Positions 35,361-48,900 of a DNA stretch of 64,000 nucleotides are shown here, one piece after another. The notes under the pieces were generated by a model. That model ran no database searches and had not been told where the DNA came from. It was given only the letters and a program-made list of their open reading frames with translations. Source of the stretch: Isoetes taiwanensis (lineage: Eukaryota > Streptophyta > Lycopodiopsida > Isoetales > Isoetaceae); NCBI GenBank assembly GCA_021234155.1, contig JAJEKV010000025.1, positions 12,501,654 to 12,565,653 on the forward strand. The letters run 5' to 3'. Made by a program: the position numbers and the translations under genes. Each line of letters begins with the position of its first letter. Position 1 is the first letter of the stretch.

Positions 35361-36840
35361 AATCCAAAAAAATCGCAGGGGGATTTTCTTGGCGAGCTTG
35401 GTTTTGAAGTAACCTTCCCAATTCGAAGGATCGCGATGGCGATCTTCTTGAGCAAAACTTTGTTTTTGCTAAGTACTCTTCCTAGCTCAAGAGGACCATG
35501 TTGGCAATTCTTCTAAGCAAGGCCAATCGAGATCTCTAATCGCGTAGCCGATTACGAGAACTAGATATATGTTCTATGTCTTTGGAGTTACACCTTACAT
35601 CTGCGACAAATGACGGAGTATCAACATCAATAGGACTTCAAGAAGCTTAGGGTTGTTATTATCTTTTAGATTTGCAACCCCTTGGGATGTTGCTATCGGG
35701 GTTGCTGCTATTGCTATTGCTACCCGAGTGGCTACTAAGGCTGACGCCATTCCTGCTCTGCCACCTATGCCCCATTTCTTTGCTAGTCACGGCTCTTGTT
35801 ACGCGGTTGCCGTGTTGGTCCTGCTACTCCTGCTGCTCTACCTCCTTCTATTCCTATACCACATATTGTTCCCTACTGCTATCGCGACCCCAGTCTACAG
35901 TTGGCATCCACAAAAAGAAATTGTGCTCACATATAGTTTCTCGAAAGTATAGAGGATTCCCTTGGCAAAAGGAAGATAATCTTAACTCCATAGCTGTGGA
36001 TATGGTTTTCAGATTCCTTATGGAGACCTAGAAACATGCAGGGCATATGCGACTGGTTCTACCGGGTTATCAGCACTACTCATCGTTCAATAAGTGCACA
36101 TGCAAGCAGGGGCATTTGCCTGCTACTAGAACAACCCATGGCATAATAACTCTCCTTGCAGAAGACAGACACAATCGTTACCTGTGGGTATGAGTGTAGA
36201 ATTGCAGTGGCAATCTCTTCTTTGTGGCAGTATACTAATTCCACATCGCGGATAGTAGCTTCTATCGGCTCCCACCAGCCGATCTATATGATGACATACA
36301 ACAACACAAATAGTTGGGCAAAGCGTCTTTGCTTGGAGACTTTAATACCGCACAAAGGATAGAACAACTAACAAAATTTGACCCTTGGCGGATGGCGTGT
36401 TATAGTCCTATAGAGATGAAGCTTGGCCATGGGCATCGGATCTGAGAACCCACCCGATCCGAGCTATGGCGGTATACGTTGTGTAGCACTTTGTCTTGGT
36501 CATTTGCAATGGTCTAAGCGGTGTACACCCTCTAACAGACTAAACTTGTAGGAAAGAACCGGGGAATGGCTCGATTATCGTGAATTACGTGTTGTCGGTT
36601 TGGCCGGATCACTTTTGGTCATCCAACTTTGTGTTGGCACAAATAGTAGAGATGAAGAAGTTGATTTAGACCACCAACCACTTTTCTTACAAGCGGATTG
36701 GCATCTTGTTTGGATCCTCGATTGCTTCAACACCCATATACCTCGATTAAGCTTGGGTATGGTCGGGTAGAGTCTTATGCCCGGATGGTCCGCGGTCGAC
36801 CTAGCAAAAATCTTTTAGCTACGACAGCAGAACACCGCAG
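35361..36840. other. No recognisable gene
   Basis: It includes a low-complexity GCTGCTATTGCTATTGCTACC stretch and a leucine-rich open frame near 35650-35950 that looks like simple sequence. I see no domain. Confidence 0.35.
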
Positions 36841-37060
36841 TTGGTCAATGTGCTTGACTATTGCTTAGATAGATACTTTGGGAGAAAGCCTATGGAGGCC
36901 CTCGGGGAACTACAATTTTTTTTTGTAACCCGGTGGTTTGATGATGAATGTAAGGAGCTTAAGTTGGCTTTAGCGGTCACTAACCCCACTTTCTCAAGGG
37001 AAAGAAATTGGGTATATTGTAGAACATCGGAGAGAAATGTTCTATCTTTTTGAATTGTCC
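36841..37060 (+). pseudogene. Possible LINE fragment
   Basis: The frame contains RWFDDECKELKLALA and later F..RERNWVYCR..ER. A (W/F)(W/F)(D/N)xEC(xx)A/L(K/R) block lies between endonuclease and RT in Jockey-like LINEs; compare AWWDSECETARR in LINE B. Only this short block is readable. Confidence 0.35.
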
Positions 37061-37212
37061 CCAAGATATCTGGCGAAGAGTACTAAAGGCGTAGCTGCGG
37101 GATACAATACTTGCGATAGCCCTACAATCCTCTTGGGATTCGAGCAATAATACCTCCATAAATGGGCCTAGGACTAGTAGCGGATGATCTTGCAAAACAT
37201 CTTGATATGGTT

Positions 37213-37242
37213 GTAGGTAGGTAGGTAGGTAGATAGATAGAT
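37213..37242 (+). repeat. GTAG/GATA microsatellite
   Basis: GTAG units followed by ATAG units. Confidence 0.9.
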
Positions 37243-37882
37243 TTGGCGATCACGCCACTAGGCAACATCAAGCGGACATGTGTCCACACACCACACTATA
37301 TTGCTTGGTTGGGCCACCCCCACTTAGGCGGTCTCGAACTTCGAGACCACATTGCTAAGGAACTAGTGTATAAAGCAACTCGGATGTCCATAAAAAGAAC
37401 TCCAAGGGAATGTAGTCCCTGCATATATTTGTTTGGCCATGGAGACTATAGCTTTGTATAGATTACGCATGCCTTGAATTATTCTTTAAGGAGGAGAGGA
37501 ATTTATGGGAGGAACTTTAGATAATACAATGTATAACACCTCATTTTTCATAGGAAGAGATGTCTTCTTCAATTCAATTCAATCCTTGAAGAAAGAACGT
37601 AAGTGCAATGAGAGGAAATGTTTCAACTACTTTAGGGAGCAAATGAAATTACATCGTCACATTGAGAGAAGCTAAAAGCAAAACTCGATGCTCTAAGCAA
37701 AGCGGTTTAAAAAAAAAGCTTTCGAATACACGTCTCTTAAGAGATTGGGGCAAGAGGAAACGAGAGAGAGTAGGCGGCTCGAGGTAACATAGGCTGATGA
37801 GAAGGAAGAGATGATGAAGGGAAGGAAAAATAACATGGCTAGAGTATGATCATGGATTAGAGCAAGTGGGGTTTACTTTTGG

Positions 37883-38018
37883 GTGCCATACAATGTATGT
37901 GCTTAGGGGTTTTTGACCACAATTTGAGGTAAAATTATGTGGAAGGGATGAAATTTGCTTTTCGAAAGTTGTTGCGTGGAGGTGTTTTTTACTACCTTCT
38001 GCATGCACATGGCATATC
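37883..38018. mobile_element. MITE-like element, copy 2
   Basis: It starts GTGCCATACAATGTATGTGC and ends GCATGCACATGGCATATCC, and has the same interior order as copy 1 (17025-17214) without the internal duplication. The ends are imperfect inverted repeats. Confidence 0.62.
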
Positions 38019-38825
38019 CCTGCATATGGAATAGGTAATTTCTGCCGACAGAAAGTTTCGTGGCGTAAGCCCTGGCGAGCGGCGGCAGCCAGCGACCCTG
38101 GCGTCTTGCCGCGAAAACTTCTCGCCGGCAAAAATTCAATAACGAAAAAATCGCAGGCCAAAAGTACTTTCCGGCATGTTTCCGGTATCAAAAATCAGCT
38201 CGATATCAACAGAAATTACACTTTTTAATAACGAGACGAAAACGCCGAAATAGGAGGTCGGCGTTTTTTTCGTGCATAGAAACGCTGGGAAATGATGCCT
38301 AAATAATGCTGGGTGACTAGAGAGTACAGCCACAAGCAGTGAGTTGAGAAGTCACTAGGCAAGCTAGTACGTGCAGGATTTCAAAATGCCTTGCCAAGGA
38401 CAAGGGATAGGCAATAATTCAGCGGGATAAATCTCTTACATTTGACAAATGAAGCTTGAAGAGAGAATATAGTTGACTACTCGGAATGACCATGTGGTTG
38501 AGGAGTTTCTTATTTGTCGAGAGAGCCATACAAATCTTTGCACCGTCAGAGGTGGAGTGTACAATGTGGATGCCCAAGGCCTTTGCAATAAATTTGAGTT
38601 TGTCTTTCGCTGCGTGGCGACTTTCTTTCACGACATGTCAAAAAGATGCTGCTTTTGCCTTGCGATGTTTATGTGATGCTCTTTTGCGCTGTTTCAGTGA
38701 TCTACTAGAGATTGTGAAGGTTTACTTGCATTCCAGCCTCTTTACTCACATTCTGCTCTTCAAACTTACCTCACATTCCAGAGTTCTGAAGCTACACAGA
38801 ATGTAAGTAACTGGTCTTCTCCATG

Positions 38826-38943
38826 CGTACAGGAACGACAATCTACATGCCATTTCTGGCATATCAACAGGGCTCCGTGCTTCGCTCGACGCCCTGTTTC
38901 CATGCCAGGAATGGCACGTAGATAGTCGTTCCTCCTGTATACG
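38826..38943 (+). ncRNA. Long fold-back, candidate microRNA or siRNA precursor
   Basis: The left arm (38826-38873, from CGTACAGGAACGACAATC) pairs with the right arm (38891-38943, ending TCGTTCCTCCTGTATACG) over about 48 base pairs. By eye there are about six mismatches and two short bulges. The loop is TCCGTGCTTCGCTCGAC. The arm segment ACGACAATCTACATGCCATT faces AATGGCACGTAGATAGTCGT with two mismatches. Length and pairing suit a plant MIR precursor, but they also suit a folded-back transposon end. I do not recognise the mature sequence. A related GGCACGTGGACAATCTTC lies 45 bases downstream (38989). Confidence 0.45.
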
Positions 38944-40176
38944 TGAAGTTTGGGTAGACAATTCTGCCCTCAGAGCCATTCAGACGATGGCACGTGGACA
39001 ATCTTCTAAACCTGAATGCATCTAGTTCCTTGCTTCATTTTTTTTACTTGATGTTCTGCAGTTCCAACAATTTTACCTTCCAATCTTCACCTTTTACTCA
39101 GCATTCCAACTTTTTCTTACCTGCAAAGTCACAGAATCAGATGTGCCCCGCGCTAATGCGCATCGGTACATCTTCCACAACAGAGTTGCAACAAGGAAGT
39201 TCTTGTATACCTCAATGCTCTTTCAAGAAGTAAAGAAGAGAGAGGCTAATGCAGATTATATACTACAATTTGCAGTGGATTATTACGAGATTAATCGCCC
39301 GAAAACTACTCAAGATGAGCTCACCTGCGGCATTGTTATCATGATTCAATAGGCTGAACAATAACGTGCATGCCTTAGTTCTGTATTTTCAGCATCAAAT
39401 TCTTCATGTGGCATCAGTAAGGTTGCCTTTGTCTAGTATCTAGTATATAGTGATCTACGGATTGAAGATTTTATGAGTTATTGGAATGCAGGATTTCTAG
39501 TCTCTTCCTTCTTTAAAATGTATCCTCTAAATGGGCATCGCAAGAAGACAGGAACTGCATCAATCTTTCTTAATGTTGCTGGATGAATTAGTATTGTGTT
39601 ATAAAGCAAAAAAGTATCAGAGCTCCTTCCATAACTTACATCAATCCTCATTACTTTCTGGCTAATAATTCCAACCAAATCCATAACCAATCCATGCAAT
39701 AGACCCCTCTTCCACTAGCCTATCACCAAGCCTAGCTTTCATTGTAATTGTAACCACTATCTTGCAATGATCTAATATTCCTATCTAACATGCTGCAACT
39801 TTTGGTGTGTTTCTTTTGCATGTTTCCTTATTACTTTCATGGGGCAACTCAAGGTGTATAGAGATATGGGTCTCAGTTTTGTCACAAATGGAGAACTCAT
39901 TTATATTTTTAGGGAGAATTCATGCTGGGTTATGGCTAATGAGAAGGCACAAAAACTATAAATCTGAAAAAGTGGCAAGTATATGAACTAATTGCAATAA
40001 AGTTGACTGCAAAGGAGTAATTACAAAATATACTTCCCCACTTAAGAGCAACAAAAAAGGTATGAATATATTATAGAAGAGCATATAGAAGTAATATTGA
40101 TCAGCACCAAAAATCGTATCTCCTGATATTCCTTGGGCGATTGAATATTTACAAAATCCTAAGAGCAAACAAAACT
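38944..40176. other. No recognisable gene
   Basis: It lies downstream of the RSPH14 stop codon and may include its 3' untranslated region. Only short frames are present. Confidence 0.4.
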
Positions 40177-42864
40177 TCAAGGCATCCAGATGTCACTGCC
40201 AATTGGAGGAAAAGGATGAAATGGCAGATGCTTAAATAAAAGCTGCTGCAGTGCAGTTTTGGCACATCGTCTTAAAATAGCAGAACTAGATGGGATCTCC
40301 AAAATGTTGTGAATGACTGCTTTTTGCTTCTTGAAGGTCCTTCCTTGATGTTGGATGCTCCCCATGTTAGTAACGACCTGCATCTTGCCATTATAAGTCA
40401 TAACTTTTAGGGTTTCAATATGCAACTTGCATCCTTGCTTCTCCTATAGGTCATATATGCTTATTTTTAACAGTCACAAAATTGCAGGCATTCCCAATAT
40501 TTAATCCATTCTGGAGGACTGAATGGCCTCAAACCTTTTGGAGCTTAGCCAAAACCTTCTACACACTGCTATGCATTATTTTAGCTTTGCAGATATGCCA
40601 TGCTACAATGGAACCCGAAAGAGTCACAATTAAAGTGATTACTTCATCAATGATCCATCATAAAATAAACAGAACTGTTCTGAGAACAGGCTACAAACCA
40701 ACCTGAAGAATGTTCAAACACAAAATCTCATCACGTGGTATAATAAGCTCTTGAACAGGAAGAACACCACCTTCAGAAATCAACTGTTTCTTTGAATCCA
40801 CATGAATAGTGACACTGGTATAACACAAGTTCCAACAATTCACTACAGCATATAGAAATAACACACTCCCCTATATCAAAGAAAACATGCACAGATGCGT
40901 TTTTTCCAAAAAGAAGATGCAAGAAAAGAACTTTATGTATAATCATAACTTGTGCAACTTCAAAGTGCATACTGAAACTGGTTATAACATATCTAGACCA
41001 TTTGGATCTTCAAGGACACTCTCCTCAACTCGGACCATTCTCCTAGTTATGGATGTCAATTACTACTTTAACCCATGTTGCAAACTATTCCTCACCTCAT
41101 CAATGCAGCAGCTGCTGCGGCTTGCCAAGTGGTTCAAGATCCTGCAATAATTGTAGAAGATCTGCTACAACTTGCTGTTCTACTGAAATGGCTCGCCCTT
41201 CAATTGTTAATCTGTCATCATAGGAAAAACAACACTATATAAACCCTCCATTGGGTCAAGCAGCATAAAAGTTGTGAATCATGCGAAAATCTAATAGCAG
41301 CCATAAATATAAAGGGTCCATCTTATTTCAGTAAGAATCTGATTATTGGTGAAGTGCGTGCGCAAAGCAGACATAATAATTGAGCTGCTGATTCTTTCAC
41401 CTCAGCGTCAATGTGGGAGATCAGGCGGACACAAGTCTTGATAGCATCTGCTTTTAAAAGCTGACCAATGGCTTCCTGATCTAAACCTCCACATAAGGAC
41501 TTAAATAATACCTTCAGGCCAAATTTGAAGCAATCCTCCTCTGTATCATTATTGATTCGATCTAAAATAAATTGCAATGTTGTGCCACCAGTTGCTAACT
41601 CAGTCCTGACTGCAAAAACAGAACGAAGAATAATGCATTAACCACTACCATCGATCTAAACTAAATTGCAATCTGTGCCACCAGTCGCTAGCTCAGTCTG
41701 ACTGCAACATAAGAGTAGGAAGAAAAATACTACATCAATCAACTAGCATTAACCCAATGGGAATGGCGGTTGTATAACTCCAACGCAGACATATAACCTA
41801 TTGTCGATCTAACTTCAACGCGTTGGAAATCAGGAAGAAGGAATGGGCCAGAATCAAGGAGGCAAGGGCATCAGGCTTTGTTGCTTATCTGGACCGAGGA
41901 GGGAAAGCAATTATCACAAACAGGAAGCGGCAATAGGAAAACAGGGTCTTGAGAATAAGCCTATGGAATGCACATGGCTTAAACCAAGCAAAGGTGAATG
42001 TTACATCTGATATATGGCAGGAGCAAGACTTGGTATTTTTCACGGAGACAGGGGCACATCAATTTCGCCAGATACTTCCAGACATATCAGGATTTGAGTT
42101 GGTTGGGCAGGTTTGGAATGAAAAAATGCCAGGGGCAGGGCGTGGTTTTGGTGGGATCGCTATCTTCAGCAAATCTCAATTCGCACAGGAATGCCAAGTT
42201 GTGCAGCAAGATGACAACAACCAGTATATTTGGTTACAGGTCAAAACTAAAGGGAGGGATCTATACTTTGCAATTTGTTATTTTGCACCAAACAACGCCA
42301 AGCTATATGACAAACAGAATTTATGCAGGGAGGACCCATTCATCAGATATCATAAAATATCAATTAAAGGAGAAGTATTTGTACTGGGAGATTTTAATGC
42401 TTTCGTTACTGGCCAAAAGCAATGCAAAACATATGAAGATATATTTAATATGCATTTATATGAAGTAGAAGATGCGTTTTCCAGCAGAACATCCAAAGAT
42501 ATAAATACAAATAGCATGGGAGAGTCTCTGTTGGAACTGGGTACTGTATGCCAATTGAAGATCATCAACGGGATAAGTCTATTTCCAAATCAGGGAATTT
42601 CACATGTGTCAATCATGCAGGTGCAATCATACATGTGCCAAGATGTTGATTACATCTTGGCACAAAATGTAGACTATATCCATGACTGCTTTGTAGGAGA
42701 GAAAATTGTAGAATCTGATCATACTCCTCTGCACATGGTGTTTAAGATTGGCAACGATCACATCACATGTCCAGGCTGAAAATCAACTACAAATTGAGTG
42801 CCTCATATAAGAAGAAAATTGAAGGGTCGTTAGCATATATCACGTGGTCAGGTCTGATAGTCGA

Positions 42865-42901
<37 letters not shown>

Positions 42902-45900
42902 TTATTAACGTCTACGTAAGACCCGAAGGATCTATGAGACCATAACATAAACAGAATTCAAGACCTTCAGGAGGAAAACCCTCCTGTTATCTAAAGTATG
43001 GAAACAAAAATATTAAGTTTAACAATTGAAAATCAAAAAATCTGCTCAGATAGGATTTGATGGAGACAGTCCATTCGTTCCTGTGGCTGCTGCAAAATAC
43101 TTCATAATACCCCTTCTTGGCCTGCTTTGCTGCTTGGCCTCTTCTGGAAAGACTTTTTATGTTTCATGGCTGCTGATCGTTTTATCTTCTTAGACAGTGC
43201 CAAAGTTACCCCTTTAGGGTCAGGATACTTCCTCTTCTGTGGTGAGTCTACTAACCTCTTATCATCGTTTGTCTCAGATGAAAAGAAATCAGTTATTTCT
43301 GTTTGCTTCAGGCCCATTGGATTCTTTTGTTTGAGAATATTTCTCCTTTCTAGAGATAGTTCATATACAAAGTGAGATACACATTTCTGATCGTAATACT
43401 CTACCAGCTGTCGTAGAGATGTGGGATCTCTAAAAAGACAATGATATCTGCCTCTAATAATGTAATAGGTTGGGCAGGTAAAAATAAAATGTTCTTCTGA
43501 CTTCGACCATGTTTAGATCGCACATTGGGCACTTCCGATCCTCCACGACTAATCTTTTTAAGCCCTACCAACCTCAATCTCCAGCTGGTGAGATGACACT
43601 CTAAACTGCCCCATAGAGTATCTCACTTTGTTCGGCAATCCATATCTAAATATCCAGGTCTTATAATGAACCCATCCGCTGATATATTTAGGAAGTTATC
43701 CTTATAAATTTCTTTTTAGCAGGCAGCTCTTTGATGGGATTCACCCATGTATTTGAAACATACAGATACTCCAAGTCATGGCGTATAAGCTGATTGATTT
43801 CTTGCTGAGTAAAATTCAGATTGTCATCCATTATACTGTAGTGAAAAGGTGGGATATTTCCCATAGAAAACCCATCTCCTCAAACAATTTAGATGTCCTT
43901 GTGAACCAACAGCGCTTACCTTGGTCTGCCAAAGTTTTAGGCGACACATATGCCAGCCAGGGGAAGTCTTCTTTGACCTTCTTGTGACTGTCCAAGGCGG
44001 TTGTAACTTATGTAAGTACGTCACTGTTTGGAAGGCAATCTCGATCTTCAGAGGTTTTGCATTAAACTCAGCAAGCATTATATCATGGGGTACCGAATGT
44101 TTGCTTCTAATCATTCTAGAGAAGAAAATTTGGAGCCTCTCTAGTTGACCCGTCATCGGCTCGTGAGGTCAACTCCCCATATTTGTGCACCATATAAAGC
44201 TGCGGCTTCACCAACGTGTCAAGCAGGAAGAGCTTTGTATGAACATCTTGGAAATTGTGGCGGACCTTAAGCGGAGCCATTGATGTTCTGAAATAATTCA
44301 CACAAGCCTAAGATCTCACGGTGCGAGAACCTGCGTCGTCCCCAAGTCCCAAGTAATATGTTGCGGTCTCCCTAAGCTCTGGGTCTCTAGCTCCGGGAAA
44401 AACCTTCACCTAGAAGCAACTTCGGCGACCCGGTCGAGTCGCGCACTAGCGAACCGTCGGTGCCCACTTTCGCTAGTCTTTGAGTGATTAACACTTTCAG
44501 CTGACCTCGGTTTACGCTTATTCTCCCCGGAGAGTTGTGGGCAGACCAAGGTGCAACTAGGCTAGCAACATGATAAAAGATCAAGTAATTTAGTCTTCTT
44601 GCCGAAATATCTTATAGCCTATTTGATCAATATTTAAGATGGAAATCAATCTTGCAAAAGATAAAACTCTAAACCAATAACAAGGATGTTTAAATTGATC
44701 TTGCAAAAGAAATATCTAGCAAAACTAGAATGATCCTACATGAACAATTATTGGAGTTTAAGCTAAGCCTATACGAACTCAAAAGAAATACCTAAGTGTT
44801 TCTACTTGCCTAGACCGAGAATTGAACCCCAGTCACTAGCTTGAAAGGCAAAGGCTTCAACCAATAAACCACTAACGTAATGTTTATTATTCTTTTCCTT
44901 TGATTTTATATCTACTGTACTTTAATTACTATGATATAACGAATTCAAACCCTAACTACGAATGCTTTTGCCCTAAATCTGCCGACCATCTATTTGAGCT
45001 TCGGCCAGAGCTGTAGATGGCCGATCCAGTTGTTCCAGCAGAGAAGAGGTAAGATTGATGGCCAAAAAGAACCCTTGCTGGTTCCATTTTAGCGCAGACA
45101 GCAACCCATCGGCCGGCCTGCCTTTCCATCAGAAGGATTTCGTAGCATAATCCATAGCATCAGGGTTAGAACTAGGCATTTCGGCAGGGATTTCGGCATT
45201 GTGGCTCCAGGAACCCATCGATTTGGAGCTAAATCTGTTTTTCTCACACATCTAACCCTTGTTTCATGTGTTTGCATCTATACTGGATTCCCTTTTCTTA
45301 TGAAGACCCATCTATTTCCCTTTCCAGCGCAAACAGCAGCCGGATTCCTTTCATTGCATAGCGAAAATGATCCTAGAGGGATCTACCAGGTCTGGAGTTG
45401 GCTTAATAGGAGAATTTCAGCCCTTGGTTCGTATAAGAACCATCAATTCATGGTTTAGAGCAGTCATAAAGAATCGAAATTACAAGAGCACTTGTTTCTC
45501 TGATACCCCAGCCCAGAGTTATTCTTGCTCTTAAGATGAATTCCCCTTTTCTTTTAAAACAAACAATCAGGTTTAATCCTTACCTCCAAAATCGCTTCTT
45601 CAATTCACTATTTCTCTCTCTTCTTATCACTCTGATCTCTGCCTTCCCCTCTTTCTCACGTTCTCAGCCCTTTTTTCTTAATTCTAACTTCCTTCCTTTA
45701 GTTCATTGCCACATCACCCCTTATGCCACGTCACCCTCTTATTATTTATTATAGCTTAGAATAATCACAATAAAACTCACATCACAGAAATGGAGTTGGT
45801 AGCACTGTTTTTCCAGCTGTACAAGAGAAGCATATCCTTTTGCAATCCTTGCCTGACCAGCCTCCCTCAATCTGAATAGAGGGCCAGCAAACTCTACCCC

Positions 45901-48900
45901 CAAATAGGTGTATGTAGAAACAATTTCTACAGGTTGTCCTTGGAAAGTAAAAGAGTTATTTTTCCAATTTTTCCAAGAGGTATTAAATACCATCACTTTG
46001 GTCTTGTTGAGATTTACTTGCAGCTCTCTATCTTTGCAAAAGGCTTCTAGGGCAGCCAAATGTTTTTGGAGTCCTTGAGGAGATGGTGAGATTAGAACCA
46101 CATCATCCGCATAGAGCAAAATGGGAATGCATTCCTGGCGAGCATGGAGCCTTCTCCTAAACACTGAACAAAGCTTTCAAGCTCATCAATGTAAAGTCCA
46201 AATAGAGTAGGAGAGGGGGCACCCTTGTTTAACCCCAATTGTCTTGAAAACTTCCTCTGAAAACTGCCCATCTATTTTCACTCTGCCTATTACATTCTCG
46301 TATAATGTCAACAGATGCGCCTGATTTGCAAACCTGTTGCTAGGTCTTTGGGAAAAGAAGTCTTTGGTGTTTCTAAGAGGCACCTGCAAAAGAAAACCGT
46401 GTAATGCTTGGTGGGATTCAGAGTGTGAGACAGCAAGAAGAAGCCTACCAACAAATTGCATTTGCAAACCCACATGGTATAGAAAATTGCTGAGGAATAA
46501 GAAATGCATGTTCTGCAAACAAAGACAGTTGGCTTTATCTGAACACTTACAAGAAAGCGCCAAGATCCTTTTGGAACATCCTAAAAGGTAAAACAGAACA
46601 GAACAGGAGACTTTGGATATAGATGCCATGCTACAATTAGTCAGGGATATTTAGGGATATTTATGAGAAAGAAGGCGCAGATAGTATGCCAATCATGGCC
46701 TCAGGCGTCGATCTATTTTTACAGGATGAGGTTAAAGATGTATTGATAAACATGGCTAACAATAAAGCGCATGATTCTGATGGCATCTGTGTGGAACTCC
46801 TCAAATGGGGCGATAAGAGAACGATTCTCATCCTCACAAGAATAGTGAACATGTGTATCAAGCAAGGGATGCCAGATAATTGGAGAATAGATAATTGGAG
46901 AATAAATCGTGTCCATCCAATACACAAATCTGGAGACACGAAAGTGGCTACCAATTATAGAACAATCTTAATTGGCAGCACTTTTGCAAAGATCCTGGGT
47001 AGTTTGCTGGAAAACAGACTGAGCACTTGGGCAGAAGATGAAGAAAAATGTTCCATATACCAGGCAGGTTTCAGAAAAGAACATAGCACACTGGATCATG
47101 CACTCACGCTTGGTGCTTGTAGAAAAAGCAAATCTCCCAATATCGCACTCTACATTTGCCTTTATCGATTTTGCAAAAGCATTCAATACAGTCCCAAGAG
47201 GGAAACTGGGTGAAAGGATGGCACAGCTTAATCAGAGATGCAATATCTCAATTATCTGTGAGGTACTGATCAAGCTTTCATGTAAAGTTAATACACTAAA
47301 AAGCACCATTGGAGTTAGCCAGGGATGCCCGCTTGTCTCCTAAGCTATTGACATCTTCATAGATGAGCTTGAAGGCTGGCTAAAGGAAGCGGTCTCTCGA
47401 CTGGATCGAGAATAGGCACATATATTGTGCAATTGCTTCTATCTGCAGATGATGTGGTATTAGTGGCGAAAAGGGGCACATATTACAAAAGCATCTGCAA
47501 TGCCTGGAGTCTTTTGCATGGAAAAACAGATGACGGTTAATGTGGCTAAGTCAAAGGTGATGGTGTTTGGCACCAGAGAGACGGCCGATTTTCAAGTACA
47601 AAGGACTGGATTTAGAGACAATAGAGTGCTATAAATACATGGGGATAGATTTTTCATCCAAATACAATTGGAAAGACTGCATCAGACGCAGGGTCATAGG
47701 AAGCAAGGCGGCACTGTACAGTATGCTTTCAAAATGCAGCAGAGCTTCTCTTACAGAATAAGGACTCAAAAGGTACTGTTCAAAACTTTAGTTCAGACCG
47801 TCTTGCTGTATGGTGCACCCATATGGGGGCCGGAATATCCTCCAGGTTATGGCAGCAGGTCGATCCATTCAGAAGATTTTTCTTCGCGAGGAATTAGGCA
47901 TAAAGCCCCAGATTCCATATGCAATCATGCTGGCCGAGGCTGGCCTATTCCAAATGGAGTTAAAAGCACTTTTCCAGGCAATAAATTTTGTCAACAGGGT
48001 ACAAGGGCAACAGATCGGCTATCATCACGAGGTTATGTTGAGATCAAAGACATCCGGATGGATGAAAGGCGTCCGTGAATGGGCGAGGCCGGATGGGGTG
48101 TGAATGGGCAAGCAGATGGGGTGTGACTGATGCCAATTGGCGAGAATAATAAAGTCGGATCTTGCTTGAGAACTGCTGGAAAAGTTTGCAGTAGAACACT
48201 TATGGGAAGATCCAGGAAAAAAGATGCTGTATTGCGGGGCAAATGTGAATCGCCAATTTGAGTATAGGAGCCAAGCCTATTTGAATGCAGATATTCCGCA
48301 GAGATACAAACAGGTCATTATTGCCAGGTACAGAACAGGCTCACATAGACTTGCAATTGAGACTGCCGGTGGTTTAAAATCCCTGTCGAAGATCGGTTTA
48401 CAAGGTATCTTGAAGAAAGTCAAATCGAGGATGAGTACCATATGTTTATACAATGCTTGGCGTATCATCATATCAGGAAAAAGTTTAACATCCAGGTAGC
48501 TTTATCACCTATGCATTTGAGCTTATACATGAGGGCGGTGGATGCATACCGTTCTCTACTGCTGAAATTGTAAAAAGTTTTCAGGTCCATGGTCTCTCAA
48601 GGCCCTACATGAGATAGACACATAAATAATAATAATGTATTCAGAGTTCTAATAGATGAAAGAGAAAATAGGGTGCTAATTTGACCTATCAACAGCTAAC
48701 TGGGTGTATATTCAGAGTGTATCTGCTGAGTCTTCACAGAACACATGACTGCTGTTTCCTGCTTCGCGATAAGCTCAAGCTAGCCAAAGTTGAATTTCTA
48801 AAAATTTCTTAAGAAGCCAATCAAAAGAATCCTGTATTCAGCAGTGTCAACATCTGACTTCTCCCAGAAGCTCAGCAATAGGTTGAAAAGGACCTACCGG

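Larger units (their letters stand above)
42863..46370 (-). mobile_element. LINE C (Jockey/CR1-like), nested in LINE B
   Basis: In minus-strand order there is RT (46330-45742), then an inserted segment with a tRNA-like SINE (about 45740-44310), then the post-RT region (44301-43824), a CPMC...EHFIFTCPTY zinc motif (about 43560-43480) and a basic C-terminus (43375-43102). A 3' end follows with ACGTAGACGTTAATAAATC and a TTTC tail (42902-42863). LINE C interrupts LINE B between its endonuclease and RT, so it is younger. Confidence 0.72.
41843..48640 (+). mobile_element. LINE B (Jockey/CR1-like) in RSPH14 intron 5, antisense to the gene, split by LINE C
   Basis: The endonuclease part is at 41949-42779. 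Readable sequence runs on to about 42860 (LKINYKLSASYKKKIEG) and resumes near 46371 with CNAWWDSECETARR, the link before RT. RT and the C-terminus extend to about 48573, ending EDEYHMFIQCLAYH and RAVDAYRSLL. An ATAA/ATA-rich tail lies at about 48620-48640. The interruption is LINE C in the opposite orientation. Confidence 0.75.

Noticed and set aside
41096-41211. Exon 7 frame ending ...GKPQQLLH then TGA as the real RSPH14 C-terminus
   Set aside because: The other frame runs through AAAAALM into a GT donor whose phase joins exon 8 (VTIHVDSKKQLISEGG), matching the family.
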